Assembly (NCBI GenBank): GCA_031424795.1
Contig: JANPIC010000199.1
Span: 1 to 12,359 of the forward strand
DNA: 12,359 nt
DNA from: Aalborgiella sp031424795
GTDB taxonomy: Bacteria > Pseudomonadota > Gammaproteobacteria > Burkholderiales > Burkholderiaceae_C
Direction of reading: 5' to 3'
Below the pieces are notes generated by a model. It searched no databases and was not told where the DNA came from. It saw nothing but the letters and a program-made list of their open reading frames with translations. Positions 6,403 through 12,359 of the stretch are shown piece after piece. The position numbers were made by a program, and so were the translations under genes. How positions within the stretch are numbered: position 1 is the stretch's first letter; each line of letters begins with the position of its first letter.

Positions 6403-6735
6403 TCAGAGGACGGCGAGTACTTCGTTCTTCGTGTCCTCGTCTATGCCATTCTTGGTCATCACGCCGACGATGTCGTCCATCGCCGCCAAGAACTCCTGCT
6501 CAGTCACGTCCACGTCTTTATGCGCACCGAGCATGCCCTTGCCCGTGTAGGTTGGGGGCGTACCTGAACCATTCGTAAAAAATTCGCCGATCAATTGCTT
6601 GGTATGCACCATGTCTTCGACTTTTTCGAATCGCGTCTTGACATAAGGGTTCACCAAATGTGCGGCAACGACATCGTCCACAAGATGCGCAATGCCTTCG
6701 TTTTCCCCCAGTCGTTGATAAAGTGTCGTAGTCAT
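6403..6735 (-). CDS. Group 1-like truncated hemoglobin
   Basis: The 110-residue protein has the truncated-globin layout: LYQRLGENEGIAHLVDDVV (A/B helices), NPYVKTRF with the CD1 phenylalanine at F36, a glycine-rich turn FFTNGSGTPPTYTGKGM (53-68), and the proximal haem ligand at H72 (GAHKDVDV). Such proteins bind O2, NO or CO in the cytoplasm. The classical B10 tyrosine of trHbN is absent (VV at 22-23), so distal chemistry may differ. The chain ends at EVLAVL; from memory, relatives continue with about ten more residues (YSLKGEI-type), and the codons after the TGA read S-L-A-N-K, which suggests a shortened C-terminus. The start at 6735 is supported by AAAGGAG (6742-6748) with a 6-nt spacer. 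It is the first gene of the minus-strand unit, divergent from the regulator at 6940. Confidence 0.88.
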   Translation of the reverse strand: MTTTLYQRLGENEGIAHLVDDVVAAHLVNPYVKTRFEKVEDMVHTKQLIGEFFTNGSGTPPTYTGKGMLGAHKDVDVTEQEFLAAMDDIVGVMTKNGIDEDTKNEVLAVL

Positions 6736-6826
6736 AAGAAACTCCTTTGTGTTTAGGTTCTGCGTTGATGCCATTGAAATTAAACGTATTTACCATGTCG
6801 AAACACGTATAAGTATTGAACACCTG

Positions 6827-6870
6827 TTGACTGGCCTCAGGGTCACCCAAAAATAGACAGTTGAGGTGAC
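6827..6870 (+). promoter_or_regulatory. Candidate promoter/operator in the regulator-globin divergent gap
   Basis: In the 204-nt gap between the globin and regulator starts, TTGACT (6827-6832) is followed after 16 nt by AAAAAT (6849-6854), a fair sigma70-like match for the regulator. A short inverted repeat, GTCACC (6842-6847) and GGTGAC (6865-6870), overlaps and follows the -10 region and could be a binding site, possibly for the regulator itself. No clear minus-strand promoter for the globin unit was recognised. Confidence 0.3.
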
Positions 6871-6939
6871 AAAAAGGGGGACAAATGCAAATGGCTGGGA
6901 TAAGATGTCCAGTAAGGGCATCAAGAACGGGCACCGAAC

Positions 6940-9900
6940 ATGAATGAGCAGGGCAACTCTTTTGGCTATTGGTTGCGACGGCGACGTAAAGCGCTTGACC
7001 TGACCCAAGACGCGCTTGCCCAAAAAGTGAGCTGCTCACAAGCTGCGATCAAAAAAATTGAAGCTGAAGAGCGTCGTCCGTCCAAAGCATTGGCACTGCG
7101 CCTGGCCGAGCATCTGAATATTCCTGAAAATGAAAGAATGGCCTTTTTGGCAGCGGCTCGGTCGCTTCAGATTTCTGATCAATTCCAAGGGGTTGGACTG
7201 CCCATCTCAACGTACAGCAGCTCAGATAGGTGTAGGCTGGACGATGCAGAAAACCTGCCTTCGCACGGTGACCAGGTATTTCCCTTTGTCGGGCGCAACA
7301 ACGAATATGGGCAATTTTTAGGGCTGATCGCCCGACTCACGATGGGTCGTGGTCAGGTGGTATTCATTCAAGGCGAGGCGGGCATCGGCAAGAGCCGCCT
7401 TCTGGTTGAAGTGGCAGCTTACGCACGGCAACAGGGTTTGTATCTGCTGAATACACGCTGTTTTGAAATTGAGCGTGCCATCGCCTACCAACCCGTTGTT
7501 GACCTTGCCACACAGGCTTGTATGAACGCATCGGTTGAGCTCATGCACAAGATCGCACCAACCCATATAGCGGAGATAGCGGCCTTGGTACCGGCCATGG
7601 CAGAGCGTGCAGGTCACCTACAGCCTTTGTCTGCAGACTATCCAGAGGCGCGGCAGGCTCGCCTGTTTCAGGCGCTGATGCAACTTTTTGATGCGCTGGC
7701 GCGGGGACGACAGCTGATTGTCATGATCGATGATATTCAATGGGCCGACGAAGCCAGTCTGCAGTTTTTGCATTTTCTGGCGCGGCAGGTTGCCAATTTG
7801 CCGATTCTCGTTGTCGGTGCATACCGGGATGAGGAAATCGCCAACAATTCATCTTTGGTCAGTCTGGTCGAAAGCCTGCGCCGTGAAACGCATGCACAGC
7901 ATATGACACTGGCGCGACTCGGGCCAGCCGACACCGAAACACTGCTGACTCAGCTAAATGATCCAAAACTGAATTCGCCAGATCTCGCTACACGACTTCA
8001 CCGTGAAACGGATGGCAATCCGTTCTTCCTATGGTCGATCATCCATTCACTGAGTGAAGACGAAAACGGATCAACCAAGGACACCCATCTGCCTTTGCCC
8101 GATGCGTTGCGTGACTCGGTGCGCGTGCGCCTAGCTCGCGTGCCCGTTGAGGATCGATCTTTGCTTGATCTGGCGGCTGTGCTGGGACACCGCTTTGACT
8201 TTGAGACGCTCTTGACGCTGACGCATTTGCCGGAGGAGCGTTTTTTGTACGCCATGGAGTCGTTGGTGATGCGCAGACTCCTCATTGAGGATCCCGAATG
8301 GGGCGTCTACGATTTTAGCCACGACAAAGTGCGCGAAGTGGTTTACCTCGATATTGGCAGCGCTCGGCGTGTGTTGTTACATCGTGCGGTGGCTGAGATG
8401 CTGGAGCGGCAAACGGGCAACCAAGGGCATGAGCGCGATGCCCGCCTTGCCGAACACTTTGAGCGAGGCCAGGTGTGGGACAAGGCGGTGCATTACCTGA
8501 GTTTGACCGCCCACCACTCTCAGAAGTTGTTTGCGATGCGTGAATCATTGCAATGGTTCGATCGCGCCATCGCCTTGCTTCAAGCGCACCCCGATGCTGC
8601 ATCGCAGTCGCAGCAGCTCGCAGTTATCGAGCAACGTGGTGAGGCACGCGTACAAGCTGGTCAAACTGAAGGGGCGGTGAGCGACTTTCAGCGGGTGATT
8701 GATGCAGCGCGTGCATCCGGCGAAAACGAGCACGCTCGGGATGTCTTGATTCAACTGGGTATGGCACATCGACGTGCTGACGCCTACGAACAAGCGATTA
8801 TCTGCCTAGATGAGGCCCTCGAGATGTCGTTGGCAATGGGTGATGAGCGGCATGCAGCTGATACCTTGTACCACTTGGGCACCGTGGCATGGAGCAATGG
8901 CCGCAATGATCTGGCGATCAGCTACCACCAGCAAGCAGTGGATATCTGCGAGCGTCTGTTGTTGACAGATATTGTGGCGGTACAGGCTTTTCATGGCCGT
9001 GGTGAAGCGTATTTTGCCAATGGTGAACCGACTGCGGCGACCGGGGTTTTTTCGCGTTCGCTGGCGTTGGCACGCGGCATTGGCGACCGGAGTTATGAAT
9101 CAGAGAACTTGATGATGATAGGATGGGCCTGCACAGGTCATATGGGACTGGCCGACTACCCGCGCGCGCTCTTGCACTTTGATGCAGCCTTGGTCATCGC
9201 ACGCAACGCCGACTTCCAATGGCACATTGGTCCTACGCTGATAGGGCGTGCCTATGTACACATAGCGCTGGGTGAATTTGACAAAGCCTGGGCTGATTTA
9301 AACGAGGTGTTACCCCGCCTGGAGGCCTTGCGACTGGTTCGTTATCAGATCATGGCGCAGGACGCATTAGGCAGCCTGTTTCTTGCTCAAAATCAGCCAG
9401 ATCGAGCGGTAGAAAATTTTGAACACGGTCTGGAGCTCGCTCACGATGCTGGGCTCGTCTACTGGCAACCCAGATTACAAGCCAATCTGGTGATGGCACA
9501 ATTGCGGTCGGGTTTTTCCTGTAATCTAGCCGTCTTGCTGTCAGATCTACAGTATGCACAAGAACACAATGAAGTCTGGATGACGATACGTTGTCTGGAG
9601 GTTCTCGCTGAGTCGGCATTGGCGATTGGTGACACGCAAGCTTGCATCGCCTATGCAGATCGGTTGCTATCACTGACATCGCAGGGTGACATGCGCGAAA
9701 TGATGGGACAAGCGCATCGTTTGCGCGGCATCGCATGTATGGCTGACAAAACCTATGAGGCTGCCCGCCAAGAGTTGATACATGCACTGGCGTTAGCAGA
9801 AAAGAGTGGACAAGTCTGGCTCATAGATGGGTGCCACCAGGCACTCATCGAAGTCAATGCTGCCCTTGGCATCAAGAGCCATGAACATTTACAACCTTGA
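6940..9900 (+). CDS. XRE-HTH / STAND-type ATPase / TPR transcriptional regulator
   Basis: This large regulator has 986 residues. Residues 6-66 form an XRE-type helix-turn-helix (FGYWLRRRRKALDLTQDALA, then SCSQAAIKKIEAEERRPSKA). An AAA_16/STAND-like NTPase follows: Walker A GEAGIGKSR at 145-153 and Walker B LIVMIDDIQWAD at 259-270. From about residue 480 to the end are many helical repeats of TPR type (for example EHARDVLIQLGMAHRRADAY and RHAADTLYHLGTVAWSNGRN). This is a MalT-like plan, with a C-terminal ligand or protein sensor and an ATP switch, but the DNA-binding domain is N-terminal XRE rather than C-terminal LuxR. The HTH followed by the KIEAEERRPS stretch recalls a family that I remember as common in Chloroflexi. 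It is divergent from the globin-cupin-methyltransferase unit, which it probably controls. The ATG at 6940 has no strong ribosome site. Confidence 0.88.
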   Translation: MNEQGNSFGYWLRRRRKALDLTQDALAQKVSCSQAAIKKIEAEERRPSKALALRLAEHLNIPENERMAFLAAARSLQISDQFQGVGLPISTYSSSDRCRLDDAENLPSHGDQVFPFVGRNNEYGQFLGLIARLTMGRGQVVFIQGEAGIGKSRLLVEVAAYARQQGLYLLNTRCFEIERAIAYQPVVDLATQACMNASVELMHKIAPTHIAEIAALVPAMAERAGHLQPLSADYPEARQARLFQALMQLFDALARGRQLIVMIDDIQWADEASLQFLHFLARQVANLPILVVGAYRDEEIANNSSLVSLVESLRRETHAQHMTLARLGPADTETLLTQLNDPKLNSPDLATRLHRETDGNPFFLWSIIHSLSEDENGSTKDTHLPLPDALRDSVRVRLARVPVEDRSLLDLAAVLGHRFDFETLLTLTHLPEERFLYAMESLVMRRLLIEDPEWGVYDFSHDKVREVVYLDIGSARRVLLHRAVAEMLERQTGNQGHERDARLAEHFERGQVWDKAVHYLSLTAHHSQKLFAMRESLQWFDRAIALLQAHPDAASQSQQLAVIEQRGEARVQAGQTEGAVSDFQRVIDAARASGENEHARDVLIQLGMAHRRADAYEQAIICLDEALEMSLAMGDERHAADTLYHLGTVAWSNGRNDLAISYHQQAVDICERLLLTDIVAVQAFHGRGEAYFANGEPTAATGVFSRSLALARGIGDRSYESENLMMIGWACTGHMGLADYPRALLHFDAALVIARNADFQWHIGPTLIGRAYVHIALGEFDKAWADLNEVLPRLEALRLVRYQIMAQDALGSLFLAQNQPDRAVENFEHGLELAHDAGLVYWQPRLQANLVMAQLRSGFSCNLAVLLSDLQYAQEHNEVWMTIRCLEVLAESALAIGDTQACIAYADRLLSLTSQGDMREMMGQAHRLRGIACMADKTYEAARQELIHALALAEKSGQVWLIDGCHQALIEVNAALGIKSHEHLQP

Positions 9901-9927
9901 ACTATTAATGAATAACTAATGAATGAA

Positions 9928-9954
9928 TGGCGACTTCAACGCCACATTATTTTT
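9928..9954 (+). terminator. Rho-independent-like terminator after the regulator
   Basis: TGGCG (9928-9932), a 7-nt loop and CGCCA (9940-9944) form a 5-bp GC-rich stem, followed by CATTATTTTT. It lies 28 nt after the regulator stop, and its T-rich tail overlaps the end of the convergent AhpD-like gene. The stem is short, so strength is uncertain. Confidence 0.45.
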
Positions 9955-10537
9955 GTTTAGGTATGCGGCCCATCAGGTAAAACTCAGGGTTGGGCATCAT
10001 GCCGCTGAAGCTGGCCATGCGGTTAGACAGCCCGAAAAATGCGGTGATGGCTGCAATGTCCCAAACGTCTTCGTCATTAAACCCATGAGCATTCAAGATA
10101 TCAAAATCAATGTCTTCAACATCGGCTGACTGGTTGCAAACCTTCATGGCAAAGTCCAGCATGGCGTGTTGGCGCGGGCTGATGTCGGCTTTTTTGTAGT
10201 TCACGGCTACTTGGTCGGCCACCAGCGGCTTTTTCTCTTGAATCCGTAAAATCGCCCCATGCGCGACCACGCAATACAAACAATTGTTCGCCGCGCTGGT
10301 GGCGGTGATGATCATTTCGCGGTCGCCCTTGGTTAAATTGCTTTTTCGACCAGCGGTTTCAGGCGCCATCAATGCATCGTGGTAGGCAAAAAACGCGCGC
10401 CATTCAGCAGGGCGGCGGGCAAAACCTAAAAATACATTGGGAATGAAGCCCGCTTTGGCCTGAACTTCTAAGATTTTGCTCAGAATATCGCTGGGTAAAT
10501 CGGTGAGATCGGGTACAGGGTAGCGTGATGATGTCAT
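9947..10537 (-). CDS. AhpD-like peroxidase-related enzyme (carboxymuconolactone decarboxylase family)
   Basis: This 196-residue protein fits the uncharacterised peroxidase-related CMD/AhpD subfamily. The redox motif is complete: E74 in REMIITATSAANNCLYCVVA, C86-x2-C89 and H93 (CX2CX3H). In AhpD these residues form the disulfide and proton relay that reduces a peroxiredoxin partner or peroxide. The C-terminus GMMPNPEFYLMGRIPKQK is typical of the subfamily. No Shine-Dalgarno site is obvious before the ATG at 10537. The gene points towards the regulator and is divergent from rlmD. Part of its 3' end (9975-10020) is duplicated at 4984-5028, next to the PF10118 gene, which implies that this gene and the PF10118 gene may once have been adjacent, both on the minus strand. 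Confidence 0.9.
   Translation of the reverse strand: MTSSRYPVPDLTDLPSDILSKILEVQAKAGFIPNVFLGFARRPAEWRAFFAYHDALMAPETAGRKSNLTKGDREMIITATSAANNCLYCVVAHGAILRIQEKKPLVADQVAVNYKKADISPRQHAMLDFAMKVCNQSADVEDIDFDILNAHGFNDEDVWDIAAITAFFGLSNRMASFSGMMPNPEFYLMGRIPKQK
9975..10020 (-). repeat. Direct-repeat partner inside the AhpD-like gene 3' end
   Basis: This segment, coding for SFSGMMPNPEFYL and neighbours, is the intact partner of the relic at 4984-5028. Similarity stops on both sides: neither the last nine codons of the gene nor the sequence further into the gene is repeated. The two copies are direct repeats about 5 kb apart. Confidence 0.65.
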
Positions 10538-10576
10538 TTTTGGTTTGTCTCTTGTCTGTTTTAAGGTGCTATTTTG

Positions 10577-10602
10577 TCAAGATTAAAACACTCGAATCTT
10601 GA
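10577..10602. promoter_or_regulatory. Inverted repeat in the AhpD-like/rlmD divergent gap
   Basis: TCAAGATT (10577-10584) and AATCTTGA (10595-10602) are perfect 8-bp arms with a 10-nt spacer. On the minus strand the left arm overlaps a perfect TTGACA box (10575-10580), but no good -10 follows. It could be an operator for either gene. It also lies just before the ATG at 10609, which argues for the later rlmD start. Confidence 0.35.
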
Positions 10603-10644
10603 TGTTGCATGATTTTGCCTCAAAGCCCTGAGACAATAGGCGCT

Positions 10645-12162
10645 ATGACTGAAAAAATTGAATCTAAGAAAATTGAAAAAGTGGCAGAAAAATCAACAGA
10701 AAAAACATGGACCGAGCGCCCCGTGGAGTGGCTGAATGTCGAATCTTTAGATATTGAAGCCCAAGGCGTGGCCCATAAAGCTGATGGCAAAGTGGTGTTT
10801 ATCGACGGCGCATTGCCGTTTGAGGTGGTCAGCGCCAACACGAATCGCAAAAAAGACAATTGGGAAAAAGCGACGCTGACAGCGATTCAGCGCGAGTCTT
10901 CCCAGCGCGTCACCCCCGGCTGCCCGCACTTTGGCATGCATGAAGGCGCTTGCGGTGGCTGCAAAATGCAGCATTTGCACATCGCGGCGCAGGTCGCGGT
11001 GAAGCAACGCGCTTTGGAAGACGGTTTGTGGCATTTGGGCAAGCTCAAAGCTGGTAACGTGATGCGCCCGATTGAAGGCCCCGCTTGGGGCTATCGCTAC
11101 CGTGCTCGCATTTCGGTGAAGTTTGTGCGTAAAAAGAACGATGTTCTTATCGGCTTCCATGAGCGCAAAAGCCGTTACGTGGCTGATATGAAGGAATGCC
11201 ATGTGTTGCCAAAGCACGTGAGCGATCTGTTGATGCCGTTGCGTGCGCTCATCAGCAGTATGGACGCCAAAGAGACAATTCCGCAGCTTGAACTCGCTGT
11301 GGGTGATGACGTGATCGCGATGGTGGTCAGGCACATGGAGCCATTGTCAGAGGGTGATTCTGCAAAGCTACGTGCTTTCGCTGTTGAACATCCCGCCGTG
11401 CAATGGTGGCTGCAACCCAAAGGGCTGGACACCGTGCATTTGATGGATGAGAAGCTCGGGAAAGTCAGCACTTTGAGCTACGCCTTGCCGCAATTCGGCA
11501 TTACCATGCCCTTCAAGCCAACCGATTTCACACAGGTAAACCCGCACATCAACCAAGTGTTGGTGGCGCGGGCGCTGCGTTTGCTGGACGTGCAAAAGAC
11601 TGAGCGCGTGATTGACTGGTTTTGCGGCTTGGGTAACTTCACCTTGCCATTGGCAACGCAAGCCAAAGAAGTGCTGGGCGTGGAGGGGAGTGAGGAGCTG
11701 GTAGCGCGGTCTCGTCAAAATTATTTGTTGAATCAGCAGAAAAATAATGATGAAATTACCAATAAGAATATGCCTCTAGCCGGCGTATATATTGACTTAT
11801 CAGCTACAAATTTTGAAGTGAGAAATCTGTTTGAAATCACTGGCTCAGTGCTGGCTGAAGACGGCATCGCCGAGAAATGGCTGATGGATCCACCGCGTGA
11901 AGGTGCGTTCGCGTTGGTTAAAGCACTCGTGGAGTTGGTCACGCAAGCTACAAACCCGACGATTGAAAACCCATCCGAAGCGGTCAAAAATTGGCAGCCA
12001 CCCAAGCGGATTGTTTACGTCAGCTGCAACCCCGCCACCTTAGCGCGAGATGCTGGTTTACTCGTCAACGAAGCCGGCTACACCTGCACAGCTGCGGGCG
12101 TGGTGAATATGTTCCCGCACACCGCGCATGTGGAGTCGATTGCGGTGTTTGACCGACTTTAA
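10645..12162 (+). CDS. rlmD: 23S rRNA (uracil-1939-C5)-methyltransferase RlmD
   Basis: This 505-residue TrmA/RlmD-family enzyme makes m5U1939 in 23S rRNA using SAM. In order: a TRAM-like N-terminal domain (about 28-90); 4Fe-4S cysteines C93, C103, C106 (ACGGC) and C185 (MKECHVLP); FTQVNP (295-300); the SAM motif DWFCGLGNFTLP (324-335); DPPREG (415-420); and the catalytic loop YVSCNPATLARD with C461. C93 and C103 are separated by nine residues, more than in the E. coli enzyme. Residues about 364-388 (QQKNNDEITNK, then MPLAGVYIDLSAT) are an extra segment whose second half is encoded by a dispersed repeat; the frame is kept and all core motifs are present. I chose the ATG at 10645; an ATG at 10609 would add 12 residues but abuts an inverted repeat. 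The stop overlaps that of the convergent gene. Confidence 0.93.
   Translation: MTEKIESKKIEKVAEKSTEKTWTERPVEWLNVESLDIEAQGVAHKADGKVVFIDGALPFEVVSANTNRKKDNWEKATLTAIQRESSQRVTPGCPHFGMHEGACGGCKMQHLHIAAQVAVKQRALEDGLWHLGKLKAGNVMRPIEGPAWGYRYRARISVKFVRKKNDVLIGFHERKSRYVADMKECHVLPKHVSDLLMPLRALISSMDAKETIPQLELAVGDDVIAMVVRHMEPLSEGDSAKLRAFAVEHPAVQWWLQPKGLDTVHLMDEKLGKVSTLSYALPQFGITMPFKPTDFTQVNPHINQVLVARALRLLDVQKTERVIDWFCGLGNFTLPLATQAKEVLGVEGSEELVARSRQNYLLNQQKNNDEITNKNMPLAGVYIDLSATNFEVRNLFEITGSVLAEDGIAEKWLMDPPREGAFALVKALVELVTQATNPTIENPSEAVKNWQPPKRIVYVSCNPATLARDAGLLVNEAGYTCTAAGVVNMFPHTAHVESIAVFDRL
11770..11817 (+). repeat. Dispersed repeat, copy 3, inside rlmD
   Basis: The core CTCTAGCCGGCGTATATATT (11774-11793) differs by one base from copy 1 and by two from copy 2. 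Alignment with copy 2 continues through GACTTATCAGCTA and resumes at AAATTTTGAA, so this copy lacks the ~12-nt hairpin centre present in copy 2. It is read in frame as MPLAGVYIDLSATNFE. Confidence 0.65.
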
Positions 12163-12359
12163 CGCTTAGGGTTGACGTCTATGATGTCGTCAACCTTGGT
12201 TTTTGTAGGTTCGGTTTCCGTAAAAGCGACATCGTCAACCTTGCCGCCTTTTTTCTCAAACTGCGCTTTCAGGCTTTCGTACATCTCTTTGGGCAAGAGT
12301 TTGAACGCCAGTTTGAACAATAAAACCGACACCACACCGTCGTCCAGCCAGCCCAAAAT
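12159..12359 (-). CDS. YkvA/DUF1232-like protein, C-terminal part (cut by right window edge)
   Basis: The last 66 codons of a minus-strand gene are visible; the frame stays open to the edge of the window. The sequence ILGWLDDGVVSVLLFKLAFK fits the hydrophobic segment after the DxIPDFIP motif of YkvA/DUF1232 small membrane-associated proteins, whose function is unknown. The tail (EKKGGKVDDVAFTETEPT, then KVDDIIDVNPKR) is charged and repeats K-V-D-D. The TTG at 12356 is internal, not a start. The gene is tail-to-tail with rlmD, the stops overlapping by two bases in TTAA. Confidence 0.65.
   Translation of the reverse strand: MLGWLDDGVVSVLLFKLAFKLLPKEMYESLKAQFEKKGGKVDDVAFTETEPTKTKVDDIIDVNPKR
12170..12204 (+). 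terminator. Hairpin after rlmD, within the convergent coding sequence
   Basis: GGTTGACG (12170-12177) and CGTCAACC (12188-12195) form a perfect 8-bp stem with a 10-nt loop, eight nt after the rlmD stop. TTGGTTTTT follows on the plus strand. It probably ends rlmD transcription even though it lies in the C-terminal codons of the opposing gene. Confidence 0.5.

Noticed and set aside
6518..7039. 173-codon minus frame spanning the globin and the divergent gap
   Set aside because: It overlaps the start regions of both the globin and the regulator in the wrong frame and has no recognisable domain.
6940..9900. Reading the large ATPase as an anti-phage Avs/STAND effector
   Set aside because: It has an N-terminal XRE DNA-binding domain, no nuclease, protease or TIR effector domain, and a divergent target-like operon; a transcription regulator is the simpler reading.
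10747..11334. 195-codon minus-strand open frame opposite rlmD
   Set aside because: Antisense to RlmD with all Fe-S and SAM motifs; composition typical of a shadow frame.
1..12359. CRISPR array, tRNA or rRNA genes, integrase or complete insertion sequence
   Set aside because: No regularly spaced repeats, no tRNA-like cloverleaf or rRNA segment, and no transposase or integrase frame was recognised on either strand.

Overview
The window looks like chromosomal DNA of a betaproteobacterium, most likely Burkholderiales and probably Comamonadaceae (Rhodoferax/Polaromonas-like). This rests on the RlmD, acyl-CoA thioesterase and ETF-ubiquinone oxidoreductase sequences, on moderate GC with AT-rich gaps, and on short AT-rich palindromic repeats of a kind I recall from that family. 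The genus is inference only.

Layout. (1) 1-351, minus: the first 117 codons of a TIR-domain protein with a Cys/His-containing N-terminus and a Ser/Tyr/Gly-rich linker; it runs off the left edge. (2) 352-700: a repeat-rich gap holding the TIR promoter, a 22-bp inverted-repeat element, a 56-bp palindromic element and copy 1 of a dispersed repeat. (3) 701-4933: housekeeping-type genes, namely ETF-QO (minus), a DMT/EamA transporter and an acyl-CoA thioesterase (plus, coupled), repeat copy 2, and a PF10118-type protein with a ferritin-like di-metal ligand pattern (minus). (4) 5042-9900: an accessory module. A large XRE-HTH/STAND-type ATPase/TPR regulator (plus) is divergent from a minus-strand cluster of truncated globin, globin-gene relic, cupin and SAM methyltransferase. 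(5) 9947-10537: an AhpD/CMD peroxidase-related enzyme (minus). (6) 10645-12162: RlmD, a 23S rRNA methyltransferase (plus), carrying repeat copy 3 in frame. It is convergent with the C-terminus of a YkvA/DUF1232-like protein at the right edge.

Three points matter most. First, the module 5042-9900 is bracketed by a direct repeat: the last ~46 bp of the AhpD-like coding region recurs as a relic at 4984-5028 in the same orientation. This suggests the module was inserted next to an ancestral neighbour pair, AhpD-like enzyme plus PF10118 protein. Second, the dispersed repeat with a 20-bp core occurs in two gaps and once inside rlmD, where it encodes part of an extra segment and keeps the frame. Third, the left edge holds the start of a probable TIR effector that a standard ORF search misses because the gene is cut by the window.

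Functional reading: the regulator probably senses an unknown signal and controls the divergent globin-cupin-methyltransferase transcription unit, which may deal with gaseous ligands, redox stress or a small molecule. The sequence does not prove the substrate.
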